56,477 nt of DNA, taken from NCBI GenBank assembly GCA_016936595.1, contig JAFGXO010000032.1:1-56477 (forward strand), given 5' to 3'. The translations under genes and the position numbers were made by a program. Below are positions 17,342 to 25,415 of this stretch, piece after piece; position 1 is the first letter of the stretch; the number at the start of each line of letters is the position of its first letter. This DNA comes from Bacteroidales bacterium. GTDB taxonomy: Bacteria; Bacteroidota; Bacteroidia; Bacteroidales; JAFGUD01. Below the pieces are notes generated by a model. That model saw only the letters and a program-made list of their open reading frames with translations. It ran no database searches and had not been told where the DNA came from.

Positions 17342-17584
17342 ATGGAAAAAGATAAAAAAAATGTTGGCAAAAATGCCAATGGTGCTTTAAATAAAGCAAG
17401 AGGTGGACGGAATAACGGAGGTGCTTTTGGACCCGGAGGGTTTTGTGTTTGTGCTAAATGTGGCGAAAAATTATCGCATCAGCCCGGCGTAAAATGTACT
17501 ACCATAAAATGTCCTAAATGTGGAACAACTATGATTAGAGAGGAGCTACTGAATCTTAAAAAAAATAATAAAAACGACAAATAG
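17342..17584 (+). CDS. Small Cys-rich zinc-ribbon protein of the DUF134 cluster
   Basis: The 80-aa product has a Gly/Asn-rich basic N-terminus (GALNKARGGRNNGG) and a metal-binding region FCVCAKCGEKLSHQPGVKC...CPKCGTTM. The cysteines fall at about 35, 37, 40, 52, 57 and 60, enough for a zinc ribbon or a small Fe-S/metal site. Similar C-V-C-x-x-C-G...H-x-x-G-x-x-C...C-P-K-C-G-T peptides occur in anaerobes near NifX-like genes. It lies 12 bp after a terminator-like hairpin and 33 bp before the first MinD/ferredoxin gene. A metal shuttle or scaffold is plausible but unproven. Confidence 0.75.
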   Translation: MEKDKKNVGKNANGALNKARGGRNNGGAFGPGGFCVCAKCGEKLSHQPGVKCTTIKCPKCGTTMIREELLNLKKNNKNDK

Positions 17585-17617
17585 TTTGTTTGTTGGATAA
17601 TTTTTTAATATAAAAAA

Positions 17618-18466
17618 ATGAAAATTGCTATTGCCAGTGGGAAAGGAGGTACCGGAAAAACAACAATATCTACTAATCTTGCCCACTATTTATCTCAAAA
17701 AGAACAAACTGTTTTAGTAGATTTAGATGTTGAAGAACCTAATTCTGCACTTTTTATTAAGGGAAAACTTGATAAAGTTTATATAAAAACACGCAAAGTG
17801 CCGTTTTGGGAGCAACAAACTTGCGTGTTATGCGGCGATTGTGTTAGTAATTGTAATTTTAATGCCGTTACTAAGCTCAGAAACGAAATAATTATTTCAC
17901 CTCAATTATGCCACAGTTGTTATGCTTGTTCGGAGTTATGTTCTTCTAATTCGCTGCCAATGATAGGTTTACCAATGGGGGTTTTGCAAACTTTTAAGCT
18001 TGATAATTTATTTTTTATAGAAAGTAAACTTGATATTGGCGAAGAAATGGCTGTGCCTTTAATTGCTCAAACTAAGGAGTTTGTAAATCAAAACTATGAA
18101 AATAATATTTTTCAAATTTACGATTCTCCTCCCGGAACTGCTTGTCCGGTTATTGAAACTTTAAAAGATGTTGATTTTGTTTTGCTTGTTACAGAGCCAA
18201 CTCCTTTTGGTTTAAATGATTTAAAACTCGCCGTTGAAACTGTTCGTGAATTAAAAAAGGATTTTGCCGTAATAATTAACCGTGATGGAGTAGGGGACAA
18301 CGAGGTGGAAAAATATTGTAATGACGAAAATATTGAAATTGCAGCTAAATTTCCTAATAGCCGAAAAGTTGCTCAACTTTATTCTTCGGGCGAATTATTA
18401 TACAACAAAGTGCCGGAGTTTTATGAACAAATTCTGGTTTTAGAGAAAAAATTAAAATCAATTTAA
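17618..18466 (+). CDS. MinD-superfamily ATPase with inserted ferredoxin domain (first copy)
   Basis: This is a 282-aa P-loop ATPase of the COG1149 type. The deviant Walker A ASGKGGTGKTT lies at residues 6-16, switch I-like VDLDVEEPN at 34-42, and a DSPPGTACP motif near 170. Between them is a two-cluster ferredoxin insert with Cys69, 72, 75, 79 and Cys98, 101, 104, 108, the spacing for two [4Fe-4S] clusters. Relatives include Mrp/ApbC and NifH-type Fe-S carrier or reductase ATPases, so ATP-dependent electron delivery or cluster insertion is likely. It is followed 47 bp later by a paralogue with the same Cys numbering. The second cluster region (CHSCYACSELCSSNSL) lacks the proline usual after the last Cys. 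Confidence 0.92.
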   Translation: MKIAIASGKGGTGKTTISTNLAHYLSQKEQTVLVDLDVEEPNSALFIKGKLDKVYIKTRKVPFWEQQTCVLCGDCVSNCNFNAVTKLRNEIIISPQLCHSCYACSELCSSNSLPMIGLPMGVLQTFKLDNLFFIESKLDIGEEMAVPLIAQTKEFVNQNYENNIFQIYDSPPGTACPVIETLKDVDFVLLVTEPTPFGLNDLKLAVETVRELKKDFAVIINRDGVGDNEVEKYCNDENIEIAAKFPNSRKVAQLYSSGELLYNKVPEFYEQILVLEKKLKSI

Positions 18467-18513
18467 AATTGAAAAAACGTGCAATATATAATTGTGCTCT
18501 CGTATTCTGACTT

Positions 18514-19392
18514 ATGAAAGAAATAGTTGTAATATCCGGAAAAGGAGGCACCGGAAAAACATCAATAACAGCCTCATTTGCATACTTAGCTCGTTCGGTT
18601 GCAGTTATTGCCGATTGTGATGTTGATGCCGCCGATTTGCATCTTATATTAAAACCTACAATAAAAAGAAAGGAAAATTTTTACAGTAGTTTTGAAGCAA
18701 AAATTGATCCTGTGGCTTGTATAGGGTGCGGAAAATGTGAACGTGTTTGCCGATTTGATGCAATTTCTTCTGAAAATAGAATTTTTACTGTAAATCCATT
18801 AAACTGCGAAGGGTGTGGTTATTGCGAAAAAGTGTGTCCGGTTGATGCAATTAAAATGACGCAAAAACTTGATGGCGAATGGTATATTTCCGAAAGCAGA
18901 TATGTTACGCCTCTTGTGCATGCTAAACTTGGTATTGGCACCGAAAATTCAGGTAAACTTGTTGCTTTGGTTAAAAATGTTGCTAAACAATTAGCTCAAA
19001 AATCAAATAAAGATATTGTTCTTGTAGATGGTTCACCAGGTATTGGGTGTCCGGTTATTAGTTCTTTGTCGGGGGCTCATTTTGTGGTTTTTGTTACCGA
19101 GCCAAGTGTTTCGGGTATTCACGATTTAAAACGTGTTTATGAACTTGCCGCAAAGTTTAATATTTCGGCAGGCTTAATTATTAATAAATCGGATTTAAAT
19201 CATGAAAAAACCAATGATCTTATTAGCTTTGCTGAACAAAATAATATTCTGTTTTTAGGTCAAATTCCTTATAATGAAAATTTTACTCAGGCTATGATTA
19301 AAGGTTTAAGTATTGTTGAGTTTTCTGATGATGAAATTAGTAAAACGATAAGGCAAATGTGGACTAAAATTGTTAATTTTGTTGAAAATTAA
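18514..19392 (+). CDS. MinD-superfamily ATPase with inserted ferredoxin domain (second copy)
   Basis: This 292-aa paralogue of the previous gene has Walker A ISGKGGTGKTS at 7-17, ADCDVDAAD at 33-41 and DGSPGIGCP near 175. The ferredoxin insert has Cys69, 72, 75, 79 (CIGCGKCERVC) and Cys98, 101, 104, 108 (CEGCGYCEKVCPVDAI). It carries both canonical [4Fe-4S] signatures, including the Cys-Pro. Tandem MinD/ferredoxin pairs are a recurring feature of these clusters and suggest a heterodimer (inference). A plausible role is ATP-gated electron or Fe-S transfer to the NifX-like proteins encoded next. Confidence 0.93.
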   Translation: MKEIVVISGKGGTGKTSITASFAYLARSVAVIADCDVDAADLHLILKPTIKRKENFYSSFEAKIDPVACIGCGKCERVCRFDAISSENRIFTVNPLNCEGCGYCEKVCPVDAIKMTQKLDGEWYISESRYVTPLVHAKLGIGTENSGKLVALVKNVAKQLAQKSNKDIVLVDGSPGIGCPVISSLSGAHFVVFVTEPSVSGIHDLKRVYELAAKFNISAGLIINKSDLNHEKTNDLISFAEQNNILFLGQIPYNENFTQAMIKGLSIVEFSDDEISKTIRQMWTKIVNFVEN

Positions 19393-19440
19393 AAAAAGTA
19401 AACTTTATAAAAAGCATTTAATAACATAAAAAATAAATAA

Positions 19441-19779
19441 ATGAAAATAGCATTCACGTCTAAAGGAAACGATTTAGACGCTCAGGTTGACGCTCGTTTT
19501 GGTCGTTGTCCTTTTATTGTAATATTAAATACAGATGATAAATCATTTGAAGTAATTGATAATCAGTCTTCTGCTGATGAAGCTCATGGTGCTGGTCCTA
19601 AAACCGCTCAAAAACTTTCGGAATACGATTGTAATGTGCTTATTACCGGTAATGGTCCGGGGGGAAACGCTGCTACTTTGTTAGAAAAATTAAATATTGA
19701 TATTTACATCGGTGCCGGAGATATGTTAATTGATGATGCTCTTAATGCGTTTAATTCCAATAGTTTAAAGAAGTTTTAA
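19441..19779 (+). CDS. NifX/NifB-like Fe-Mo cluster-binding protein (first copy)
   Basis: The 112-aa product shows the dinitrogenase iron-molybdenum cofactor-binding fold (COG1433 type): MKIAFTSKGNDLDAQVDARFGRCPFIVI at the start, DNQSSADEAHGAGPKTAQKL in the middle, and VLITGNGPGGNAATLLEKLNIDIYIG near the end. Related proteins bind Fe-S or Fe-Mo precursors (NifX, NafY, VnfX) or unknown metal cofactors. Here the single conserved Cys is in FGRCPF. With no nifHDKEN genes in the window, a nitrogenase role is unlikely. It sits 48 bp after the MinD/ferredoxin pair and just before a second family member. Confidence 0.9.
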   Translation: MKIAFTSKGNDLDAQVDARFGRCPFIVILNTDDKSFEVIDNQSSADEAHGAGPKTAQKLSEYDCNVLITGNGPGGNAATLLEKLNIDIYIGAGDMLIDDALNAFNSNSLKKF

Positions 19780-19803
19780 TTTATAAACATAAACTCAATA
19801 ATT

Positions 19804-20199
19804 ATGAACTTTTTAGTAGGATTTGCTACCGATGATGGTATAAATATGGTTAATAAGCACTATGGAGATGCTGAATATTACTTAATTTACGAAATTTCTG
19901 AAACCAAAGCTGTTTTTATCGAAAAAAAACAAAATACTACCGACGAAAACGATGAGGCTTATCATGGAGACCCTAATAAGGCTAATAAAATTGGTAATAT
20001 TATGAATGGTGTTCAGATTTTATGCAACAAACAATTTGGAAAAAATATTGTTAGAATGAGTAAAAAATTTGTTCCTGTTCTTTTTGATATTGATAATATC
20101 GAAGAGGCTATAAAAATTATTCATTCAAGATTTAGCGAAATTGAAGAAGCTTGGAATTTAGGTAAAAATCGCAAACATTTGTCATTTAAAAGTATATAG
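19804..20199 (+). CDS. NifX-like protein (second, divergent copy)
   Basis: The 131-aa product shares the NifX-like fold at the N-terminus (MNFLVGFATDDGINMVNKHYGDAEYYLIYEI) and the block GDPNKANKIGNIMNGVQILCNKQFGKNIVRM. It lacks the GNGPGGNA loop of the first copy. It also has a C-terminal helical extension (FSEIEEAWNLGKNRKHLSF). Cys is present only in QILCNKQFG. The divergence suggests a specialised partner rather than a backup. It starts 24 bp after the first copy. Confidence 0.8.
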   Translation: MNFLVGFATDDGINMVNKHYGDAEYYLIYEISETKAVFIEKKQNTTDENDEAYHGDPNKANKIGNIMNGVQILCNKQFGKNIVRMSKKFVPVLFDIDNIEEAIKIIHSRFSEIEEAWNLGKNRKHLSFKSI

Positions 20200-20234
20200 T
20201 TTTTTTTATTATATTAACCGGTGAAATTTATTAG

Positions 20235-21014
20235 ATGAAAATTACAATATTAACCGATAATTTTGCCGGTGCCGGTTTTCTATCCGAACACGGGCTTTCG
20301 TATTTTATTGAAGTTGACGACAAAAAAATATTATTAGATGCAGGTAGTTCTGATGTGTTTTTACAGAATGCTACAAAGCTTCATGTAAATTTAGACGACG
20401 CAATTGTGGTGCTTAGTCATGGTCATTGGGATCATGGTAACGGACTTCAATATTTAAACAACAACAACAGATTAATAACTCATTCAAATTCATTTATAAA
20501 AAGATATCGAAAATCGAATAATGAATATCTTGGCTTAAATTTGTCGTTTAACGAACTTGCTGAAAAATTTAAAATCACAACAACCAAAGAACCTTTTTAT
20601 ATCAGCAAAAATATAATTTTTTTGGGCGAAATTGAACGAATATTTGACTTTGAAAATTGGCAAACTTCCTATAAACAAGCCGATGGTAAAGATGATTTTA
20701 TTTCTGATGATTCTGCGTTGGCAATAATCGAAAACAATAAGTTAAATATTGTTACAGGTTGCTCTCATTCAGGTATTTGCAATATAATTGAATACGCAAA
20801 AAAAATCACTGGACTTACAGAAATTAACTTGGTTATTGGAGGATTTCATCTAAAAAAAGCCGAAAACAGAACCTTAAAAACTATCGAATATTTTAAAGCT
20901 AATAATGTGGCTAAAATTTATCCTTCGCATTGCACTCAATTACCTGCTTTGTCAAAATTTTATGATGCTTTTAATATTGAACAAGTAAAAACCGGAATTA
21001 TTTTAAATCTTTAA
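20235..21014 (+). CDS. MBL-fold metallo-hydrolase of the COG1237 type
   Basis: The 259-aa metallo-beta-lactamase-fold protein begins MKITILTDN. It carries SHGHWDHG (His62, His64, Asp66, His67), GCSHSG (His178), IGGFHL (His205) and a terminal PSHCTQ, the binuclear metal ligand set of this subfamily. Relatives are annotated as 7,8-dihydropterin-6-methyl-4-(beta-D-ribofuranosyl)-aminobenzene-5'-phosphate synthase-like or as metal-dependent hydrolases, but most are uncharacterised. It is co-directional with the NifX pair (35-bp gap) and the DUF89 gene (11-bp gap). A hydrolytic step in cofactor maturation or damage control is plausible. Confidence 0.88.
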   Translation: MKITILTDNFAGAGFLSEHGLSYFIEVDDKKILLDAGSSDVFLQNATKLHVNLDDAIVVLSHGHWDHGNGLQYLNNNNRLITHSNSFIKRYRKSNNEYLGLNLSFNELAEKFKITTTKEPFYISKNIIFLGEIERIFDFENWQTSYKQADGKDDFISDDSALAIIENNKLNIVTGCSHSGICNIIEYAKKITGLTEINLVIGGFHLKKAENRTLKTIEYFKANNVAKIYPSHCTQLPALSKFYDAFNIEQVKTGIILNL

Positions 21015-21025
21015 CTTTTTTTGTA

Positions 21026-21886
21026 ATGAAAACATATTTGGATTGTTTCCCTTGTTTTATGACGCAAGCACTCAGAGCGGCAAGATTAACAACAACTGAC
21101 GAAACAAAAATAAAAGCGATATTAGATCAAGTTGGTTGTAGTATAAAGGATATGCCTGCAACTGCAACTCCTGCCGAAAATGGTGCTAAGGTGTATGAAA
21201 TTATCAGAAGTATTACCGGAGTTTATGATAGCTATAAGCAAATAAAACAAAATAGCATTAAAGAGGCTAAACAAATGTATAGTTATCTTAAAAATAAAAT
21301 TTTGCAATCCGATAATCCTCTTGAGACTGCAATTAGAATAGCCATTGCCGGAAATATTATTGACTTTGGTGTAAATATTGATTTTAATCTTAAACAAGAT
21401 GTAGAGAAAATTTTGTTTCAGGATTTTGCTTTTTTTGATTTTGAAAATTTCACAAATCAAATTAACAAGGCAAAAACAATACTTTATATTGGCGATAACG
21501 CCGGAGAATCTGTATTTGACAAATTACTTATTGAAACTATAAACAAAAAAACGATTTATGCAGTACGTGAAATTCCGGTAATTAACGATTCTGTTATGGA
21601 AGATGCTATTAATTCAGATCTTGATAAAGTTGCAACTTTAATATCATCAGGTAGCAAGGCTCCGGGAACTTTATTAAATCAATGCTCCAATGAATTTCTG
21701 GAAATATTTAACTCTGCCGATATTGTAATTAGCAAAGGACAAGGTAATTACGAAGGTTTGTCTGATGCTGATAGGTCTGTTTTCTTTTTACTAAAAGCTA
21801 AATGTTATATTATTGCAAATCATTTAAATGTTCCGGTTGGTAGCATTATTTTAAAAGAACATTTTCTTTCTAAAAAATATGCTTAA
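21026..21886 (+). CDS. DUF89 (ARMT1-like) family protein
   Basis: This 286-aa protein of the DUF89 fold has an N-terminal helical part with a CxxC (YLDCFPCFMTQALRAAR). The Rossmann-like C-terminal part has ILYIGDNAGESVFDKLLIE, the metal/phosphate site region, then REIPVINDSVMEDA and IVISKGQGNYEGLSD. DUF89 proteins studied elsewhere are Co/Ni/Mn-dependent phosphatases proposed to remove damaged phospho-metabolites. The CxxC-containing subgroup is typical of archaea and anaerobes. As the last gene of the cluster, 11 bp after the MBL gene, it likely acts on the same small molecule or cofactor intermediate (inference). Confidence 0.88.
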   Translation: MKTYLDCFPCFMTQALRAARLTTTDETKIKAILDQVGCSIKDMPATATPAENGAKVYEIIRSITGVYDSYKQIKQNSIKEAKQMYSYLKNKILQSDNPLETAIRIAIAGNIIDFGVNIDFNLKQDVEKILFQDFAFFDFENFTNQINKAKTILYIGDNAGESVFDKLLIETINKKTIYAVREIPVINDSVMEDAINSDLDKVATLISSGSKAPGTLLNQCSNEFLEIFNSADIVISKGQGNYEGLSDADRSVFFLLKAKCYIIANHLNVPVGSIILKEHFLSKKYA

Positions 21887-21919
21887 GTTGTTTATTAACA
21901 TGTTGTTACAGTGTGTTAG

Positions 21920-23557
21920 TTAGCTTTTTTTTACTCTATAAGTTCCATTATTAGTTTTTATTATTTGAAGAAAGTTTAAATATGTTTTTTCGTCAAAAAC
22001 TTTGTAAGTATCAAAATATTTAACATGAATTGGTAAAGCTTCCAAATCGCTTCGTAAAACTTTGTGGGTATTAAAAATGCTCTTGAACAACCAATTCATA
22101 AAATTACTATTTAAGATGTCGCTTAATTGTTTTTTTGAAATTCCTGTATTTTTATCAGGGATAAAAAGGTTAGCACTATTAAGAATAAATCGTTGTTCTG
22201 TATCGCAATAAAAAGCCAAATTAGATGAAATAAACTTGTAAATTAGTTTTACAGGGGCTTTGTATAATTCCAAAGGTGCAACTTGTTGATATATTGAAAA
22301 ATCGGTTGGAATATAGTTTGTTGGTTTTTTAAGTTCATTGGGTTTTATGTCAGAGCCTTTAAATACAGGCACATATCCTTTTTTATGTTCATTTAAGCAA
22401 TATTTAGAGTTATTGCCGGTTACAATTCCTAATGCCCATTTTGCATTATTTTTAAGAGATATGTGAGGTAAATTATAAATATGCTTGATCACTTCTTCCT
22501 CTTGCTTATTTATCCAAAAATTAAATATTTTTTTTGGGTTATTTTTGAAGGAGATTAAATTTCTTTTAAAAGGTTTATTGTTTATTTGGCAGCAGATTTC
22601 ATCATTTTCGTCGCACAATTTTTTTTGTAAAATAATTGCTTGAGCCTTTGTTAACAATCCTTTAAAGGCTTTACCGTAATCAATAAATCGTTTTATTTTA
22701 TATTGTAATGCAACTTCTCTTGCTTCTTGGAATGAAGCAATATTAAAAAATGCCTCGGGTAGCAGAAAACCAAGAATTCCTTCTTTTTTTAATATTTTTA
22801 TGCTTGCAAAAAAGAATAACGAACTTGTATCCAGGCTTTTACCTGAGTTAAATATTTCCCCAAATCTTTCTTTCTCATTTTTGTTTATTTTTTTACCCCA
22901 TGGAGGATTGGTGAAAATTAAGTCAAATTTAAGTTTATTGTTTGGCAAAGCAGCAAGTTCCAAAAAATCTGCACAAATAATATTTTCAGAATGGTAGCCG
23001 GTTTTTACAAATATTCTTTTTTTTGTGATTGCAACAGCATTTGCATCAACATCATATCCGTAAACATTCTCAGGTTTTAACCCTAAATTTATTGCTTCTA
23101 AAATAAAATTACCTGACCCGCAACTCGGATCACAAAAAGTAGTAGATGAAGTCGTTTTTATATCTTTTAACATATCCACAATTATTCGTTGTGGAGTGTA
23201 ATATACTCCTTCTTTATTTCGGTACGAATTTGACAGAGAGCTTTGGTATTCTTCTCCTAACTTGTCAGTATTTATGTCTTTTTTTGCTAATTTTTTAAAA
23301 ATTTCAGACGATAATTTAATATGATTATGTTCATCTTTTTTTAACTTATTTGCCCTTGAATTAAGCTTTTCCTTTCCCGCAATGTTTTGCATAAAAGAAT
23401 TAAAACTTTCATGTGAAATAACTCCTTTTGTTTTTTCTGTTAGATAGCCTGTTTTAATCCAATTTCTAATAGTAATTTCAGAAACATTTGCAATATGAGC
23501 TGCTTTTGCAATAGATAATATGGTTTTTTCTGTTTCTTCTGATGTTTTTTTTTGCAT
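21920..23557 (-). CDS. Orphan N6-adenine DNA methyltransferase with N-terminal helix-turn-helix
   Basis: The 545-aa product has an N-terminal MerR/excisionase-like HTH (LSIAKAAHIANVSEITIRNWIKTGYLTE, about 14-41). A class I AdoMet methyltransferase domain follows, with YTPQRIIVDML, motif I TFCDPSCGSGNFILEA (about 140-155), GYDVDANAVAITKKRI and catalytic motif IV FTNPPWG (about 215-221). The C-terminal half looks like a TaqI-type target-recognition domain (GIVTGNNSKYCLNE, VFKGSDIKPNEL, LNSNFMNWLFKSIF). It methylates adenine N6 in a specific DNA site. No restriction endonuclease gene is adjacent, so it is an orphan or a fragment of a modified R-M system. It ends 34 bp from the oppositely oriented DUF89 gene. 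Confidence 0.88.
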   Translation of the reverse strand: MQKKTSEETEKTILSIAKAAHIANVSEITIRNWIKTGYLTEKTKGVISHESFNSFMQNIAGKEKLNSRANKLKKDEHNHIKLSSEIFKKLAKKDINTDKLGEEYQSSLSNSYRNKEGVYYTPQRIIVDMLKDIKTTSSTTFCDPSCGSGNFILEAINLGLKPENVYGYDVDANAVAITKKRIFVKTGYHSENIICADFLELAALPNNKLKFDLIFTNPPWGKKINKNEKERFGEIFNSGKSLDTSSLFFFASIKILKKEGILGFLLPEAFFNIASFQEAREVALQYKIKRFIDYGKAFKGLLTKAQAIILQKKLCDENDEICCQINNKPFKRNLISFKNNPKKIFNFWINKQEEEVIKHIYNLPHISLKNNAKWALGIVTGNNSKYCLNEHKKGYVPVFKGSDIKPNELKKPTNYIPTDFSIYQQVAPLELYKAPVKLIYKFISSNLAFYCDTEQRFILNSANLFIPDKNTGISKKQLSDILNSNFMNWLFKSIFNTHKVLRSDLEALPIHVKYFDTYKVFDEKTYLNFLQIIKTNNGTYRVKKS

Positions 23558-23590
23558 TCTGTTAATATTTTTTACAAAAATGCTTCTTTT

Positions 23591-25249
23591 TTATTCAAAT
23601 TCTCTTGCTTTTTTGTATTCTTCTTTTAATTTTTCAATTGATTTTTGTTTAAATTCTTCAGTCCAACCAAATAATTCCTGTAAATAATTTGCTGCATCAT
23701 CTAATAGAGGCATAATTTCTTTAACAAAAAAATGTATCATTCCTGTTCTGCGAATAAAGAAATCTGTTAAGCAGGTAACTCCTTCGTAATTAACGGTATA
23801 TGATAATTCTGCTTTTAGCCAGGCTAATCTAAAATTCTTTTCTTGATTATAAAAATCAAAGGCTTTATTTGAAATATAATCAATGTTTTTTCCGTAGCGA
23901 TAAAATAATTTTTTAAAGTCAGCTATGCTTATGCCAAGTTGTTTTACTTCGTCAAATTTATTGTCGGCATATTCAATAAGTTTGATTAAGGAGTAGTCAA
24001 AGTCAAATTCACCACCGGCAAGTTTTATGTTTTTAGTTCGGCATTCTCCAATATCGTAACCTTCGGTTTTTTTAATTTCTTTGCGTAAAATTTCAATAAT
24101 TTTATTTGCCATCAACCGATATCCTGTAAGTTTTCCTCCGGCAATAGAAATAAGACCGGTGTTGGAATAAAAGATTTCATCTTTGCGGGATAATTCAGAT
24201 GGATTTTTACCTTCTTCGTGAATAAGAGGACGTAAACCCGACCAAGCAGAAATAACATCTTCAAATTTTAAATTAGCTTTTGGAGAGATGTTGTTAAAAG
24301 CGTTAATTAAGTATTGAACGTCTTCTGTTTTTATTGTTGGGTGTTCGTAATTATCTGTGTAATTTGTGTCGGTTGTGCCAATATAAACCACATCAAAACG
24401 AGGAACGGCAAACACCATACGATTATCGCCAACATCAAAATAAACGGAGTGTTGCAAGGGTAATTTTGTTTTGGGTACAACTATATGAATACCTTTAGTA
24501 ATATGTAATCTTTGTTCGGCTTTTTCGTCGTCTTTTTTTCGCATTCTGTCAACCCAAATTCCGGTAGCATTAACTACGTATTTTCCGTACACTTCAATTG
24601 TTTGATTGCTAATGGTGTCATTAACTATTACACCGTTTATTTTAAAATCCTGTTCGTATAAAAAGTCTGTAACTTGGGCATAATTAAAAGGTTTTACGCC
24701 GTATTCTACAGCTTTTTTCATTGTTTCAACAGTTAAACGGGCGTCATCTGTTTTGTATTCGTAATACATTGCACCACCTTTAAGAGCTTCGCTTTCTAAA
24801 AGAGGTTCGGCGTTAATAACTTCTTCGCGTGTTAACATTTTGCGTTGTTCCGATTTTTTTACGTCGGCTAAAAAATCGTACAATTTAAGGGCAATATTTG
24901 TTGTAAATTCACCTAAACTTCCGTCTTCGATGATAGGTAAAATCATTTTTTCGGGCAAAACAATGTGCATAGCATTTTCGTGTACAATTTTTCGTTCACG
25001 TCCAACAGCACGAACAATTCCAAATTCCATGTGCTCAAGGTATCGTAAACCTCCGTGTACTAATTTTGTAGATCTACTGCTTGTGCCTTGAGCAAAATCT
25101 TGTTTTTCAAATAATGCAACTTTTAATCCGCGTGAGGCTGCATCAAGGGCAATTCCTGCTCCTGTAATTCCTCCGCCTACTACTATTAAATCAAAGGTTT
25201 TGCCGTTAATGGCTTGTAAATCTTCTGAACGTTGTATTGCTGATATCAT
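23591..25249 (-). CDS. glpD: FAD-dependent glycerol-3-phosphate dehydrogenase
   Basis: The 552-aa flavoprotein has an N-terminal Rossmann motif DLIVVGGGITGAGIALDAASRG and the GlpA/GlpD block QGTSSRSTKLVHGGLRYLEH. Substrate-domain segments include HVLPEKMILPI-type sequence, YYEYKTDDARLTVETMK and IGTTDTNYTDNYEHPTI, and GLRPLIHEE lies near residue 345. The C-terminal DAO_C-type domain ends around NYLQELFGWTEEFKQ. It oxidises sn-glycerol-3-phosphate to dihydroxyacetone phosphate at the membrane, feeding electrons to quinone. No glpF or glpK is adjacent in this window. Confidence 0.95.
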   Translation of the reverse strand: MISAIQRSEDLQAINGKTFDLIVVGGGITGAGIALDAASRGLKVALFEKQDFAQGTSSRSTKLVHGGLRYLEHMEFGIVRAVGRERKIVHENAMHIVLPEKMILPIIEDGSLGEFTTNIALKLYDFLADVKKSEQRKMLTREEVINAEPLLESEALKGGAMYYEYKTDDARLTVETMKKAVEYGVKPFNYAQVTDFLYEQDFKINGVIVNDTISNQTIEVYGKYVVNATGIWVDRMRKKDDEKAEQRLHITKGIHIVVPKTKLPLQHSVYFDVGDNRMVFAVPRFDVVYIGTTDTNYTDNYEHPTIKTEDVQYLINAFNNISPKANLKFEDVISAWSGLRPLIHEEGKNPSELSRKDEIFYSNTGLISIAGGKLTGYRLMANKIIEILRKEIKKTEGYDIGECRTKNIKLAGGEFDFDYSLIKLIEYADNKFDEVKQLGISIADFKKLFYRYGKNIDYISNKAFDFYNQEKNFRLAWLKAELSYTVNYEGVTCLTDFFIRRTGMIHFFVKEIMPLLDDAANYLQELFGWTEEFKQKSIEKLKEEYKKAREFE

Positions 25250-25415
25250 GATAAATGTAATTTTAAAAGTTTAATATAGTGAATATTTTAATGCAAAAAA
25301 CAAGAAATTCTTTTTTGCATTTTAAAATTCAAAAGTGAACAAAAAATACTAAAAAATAGATGACTGAAATCAAGTATTCAACAAACTTGCAAAAAAACAA
25401 AATTTTTAAATTTGT

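Noticed and set aside
19441-20199. Nitrogen fixation locus suggested by NifX-like genes
   Set aside because: No nifH, nifD, nifK, nifE, nifN or nifB is present; the two ATPases are MinD/ferredoxin proteins and not NifH.
21920-23557. Complete restriction-modification system
   Set aside because: Only a methyltransferase is present; neighbours are DUF89 and glpD, and no endonuclease was seen.
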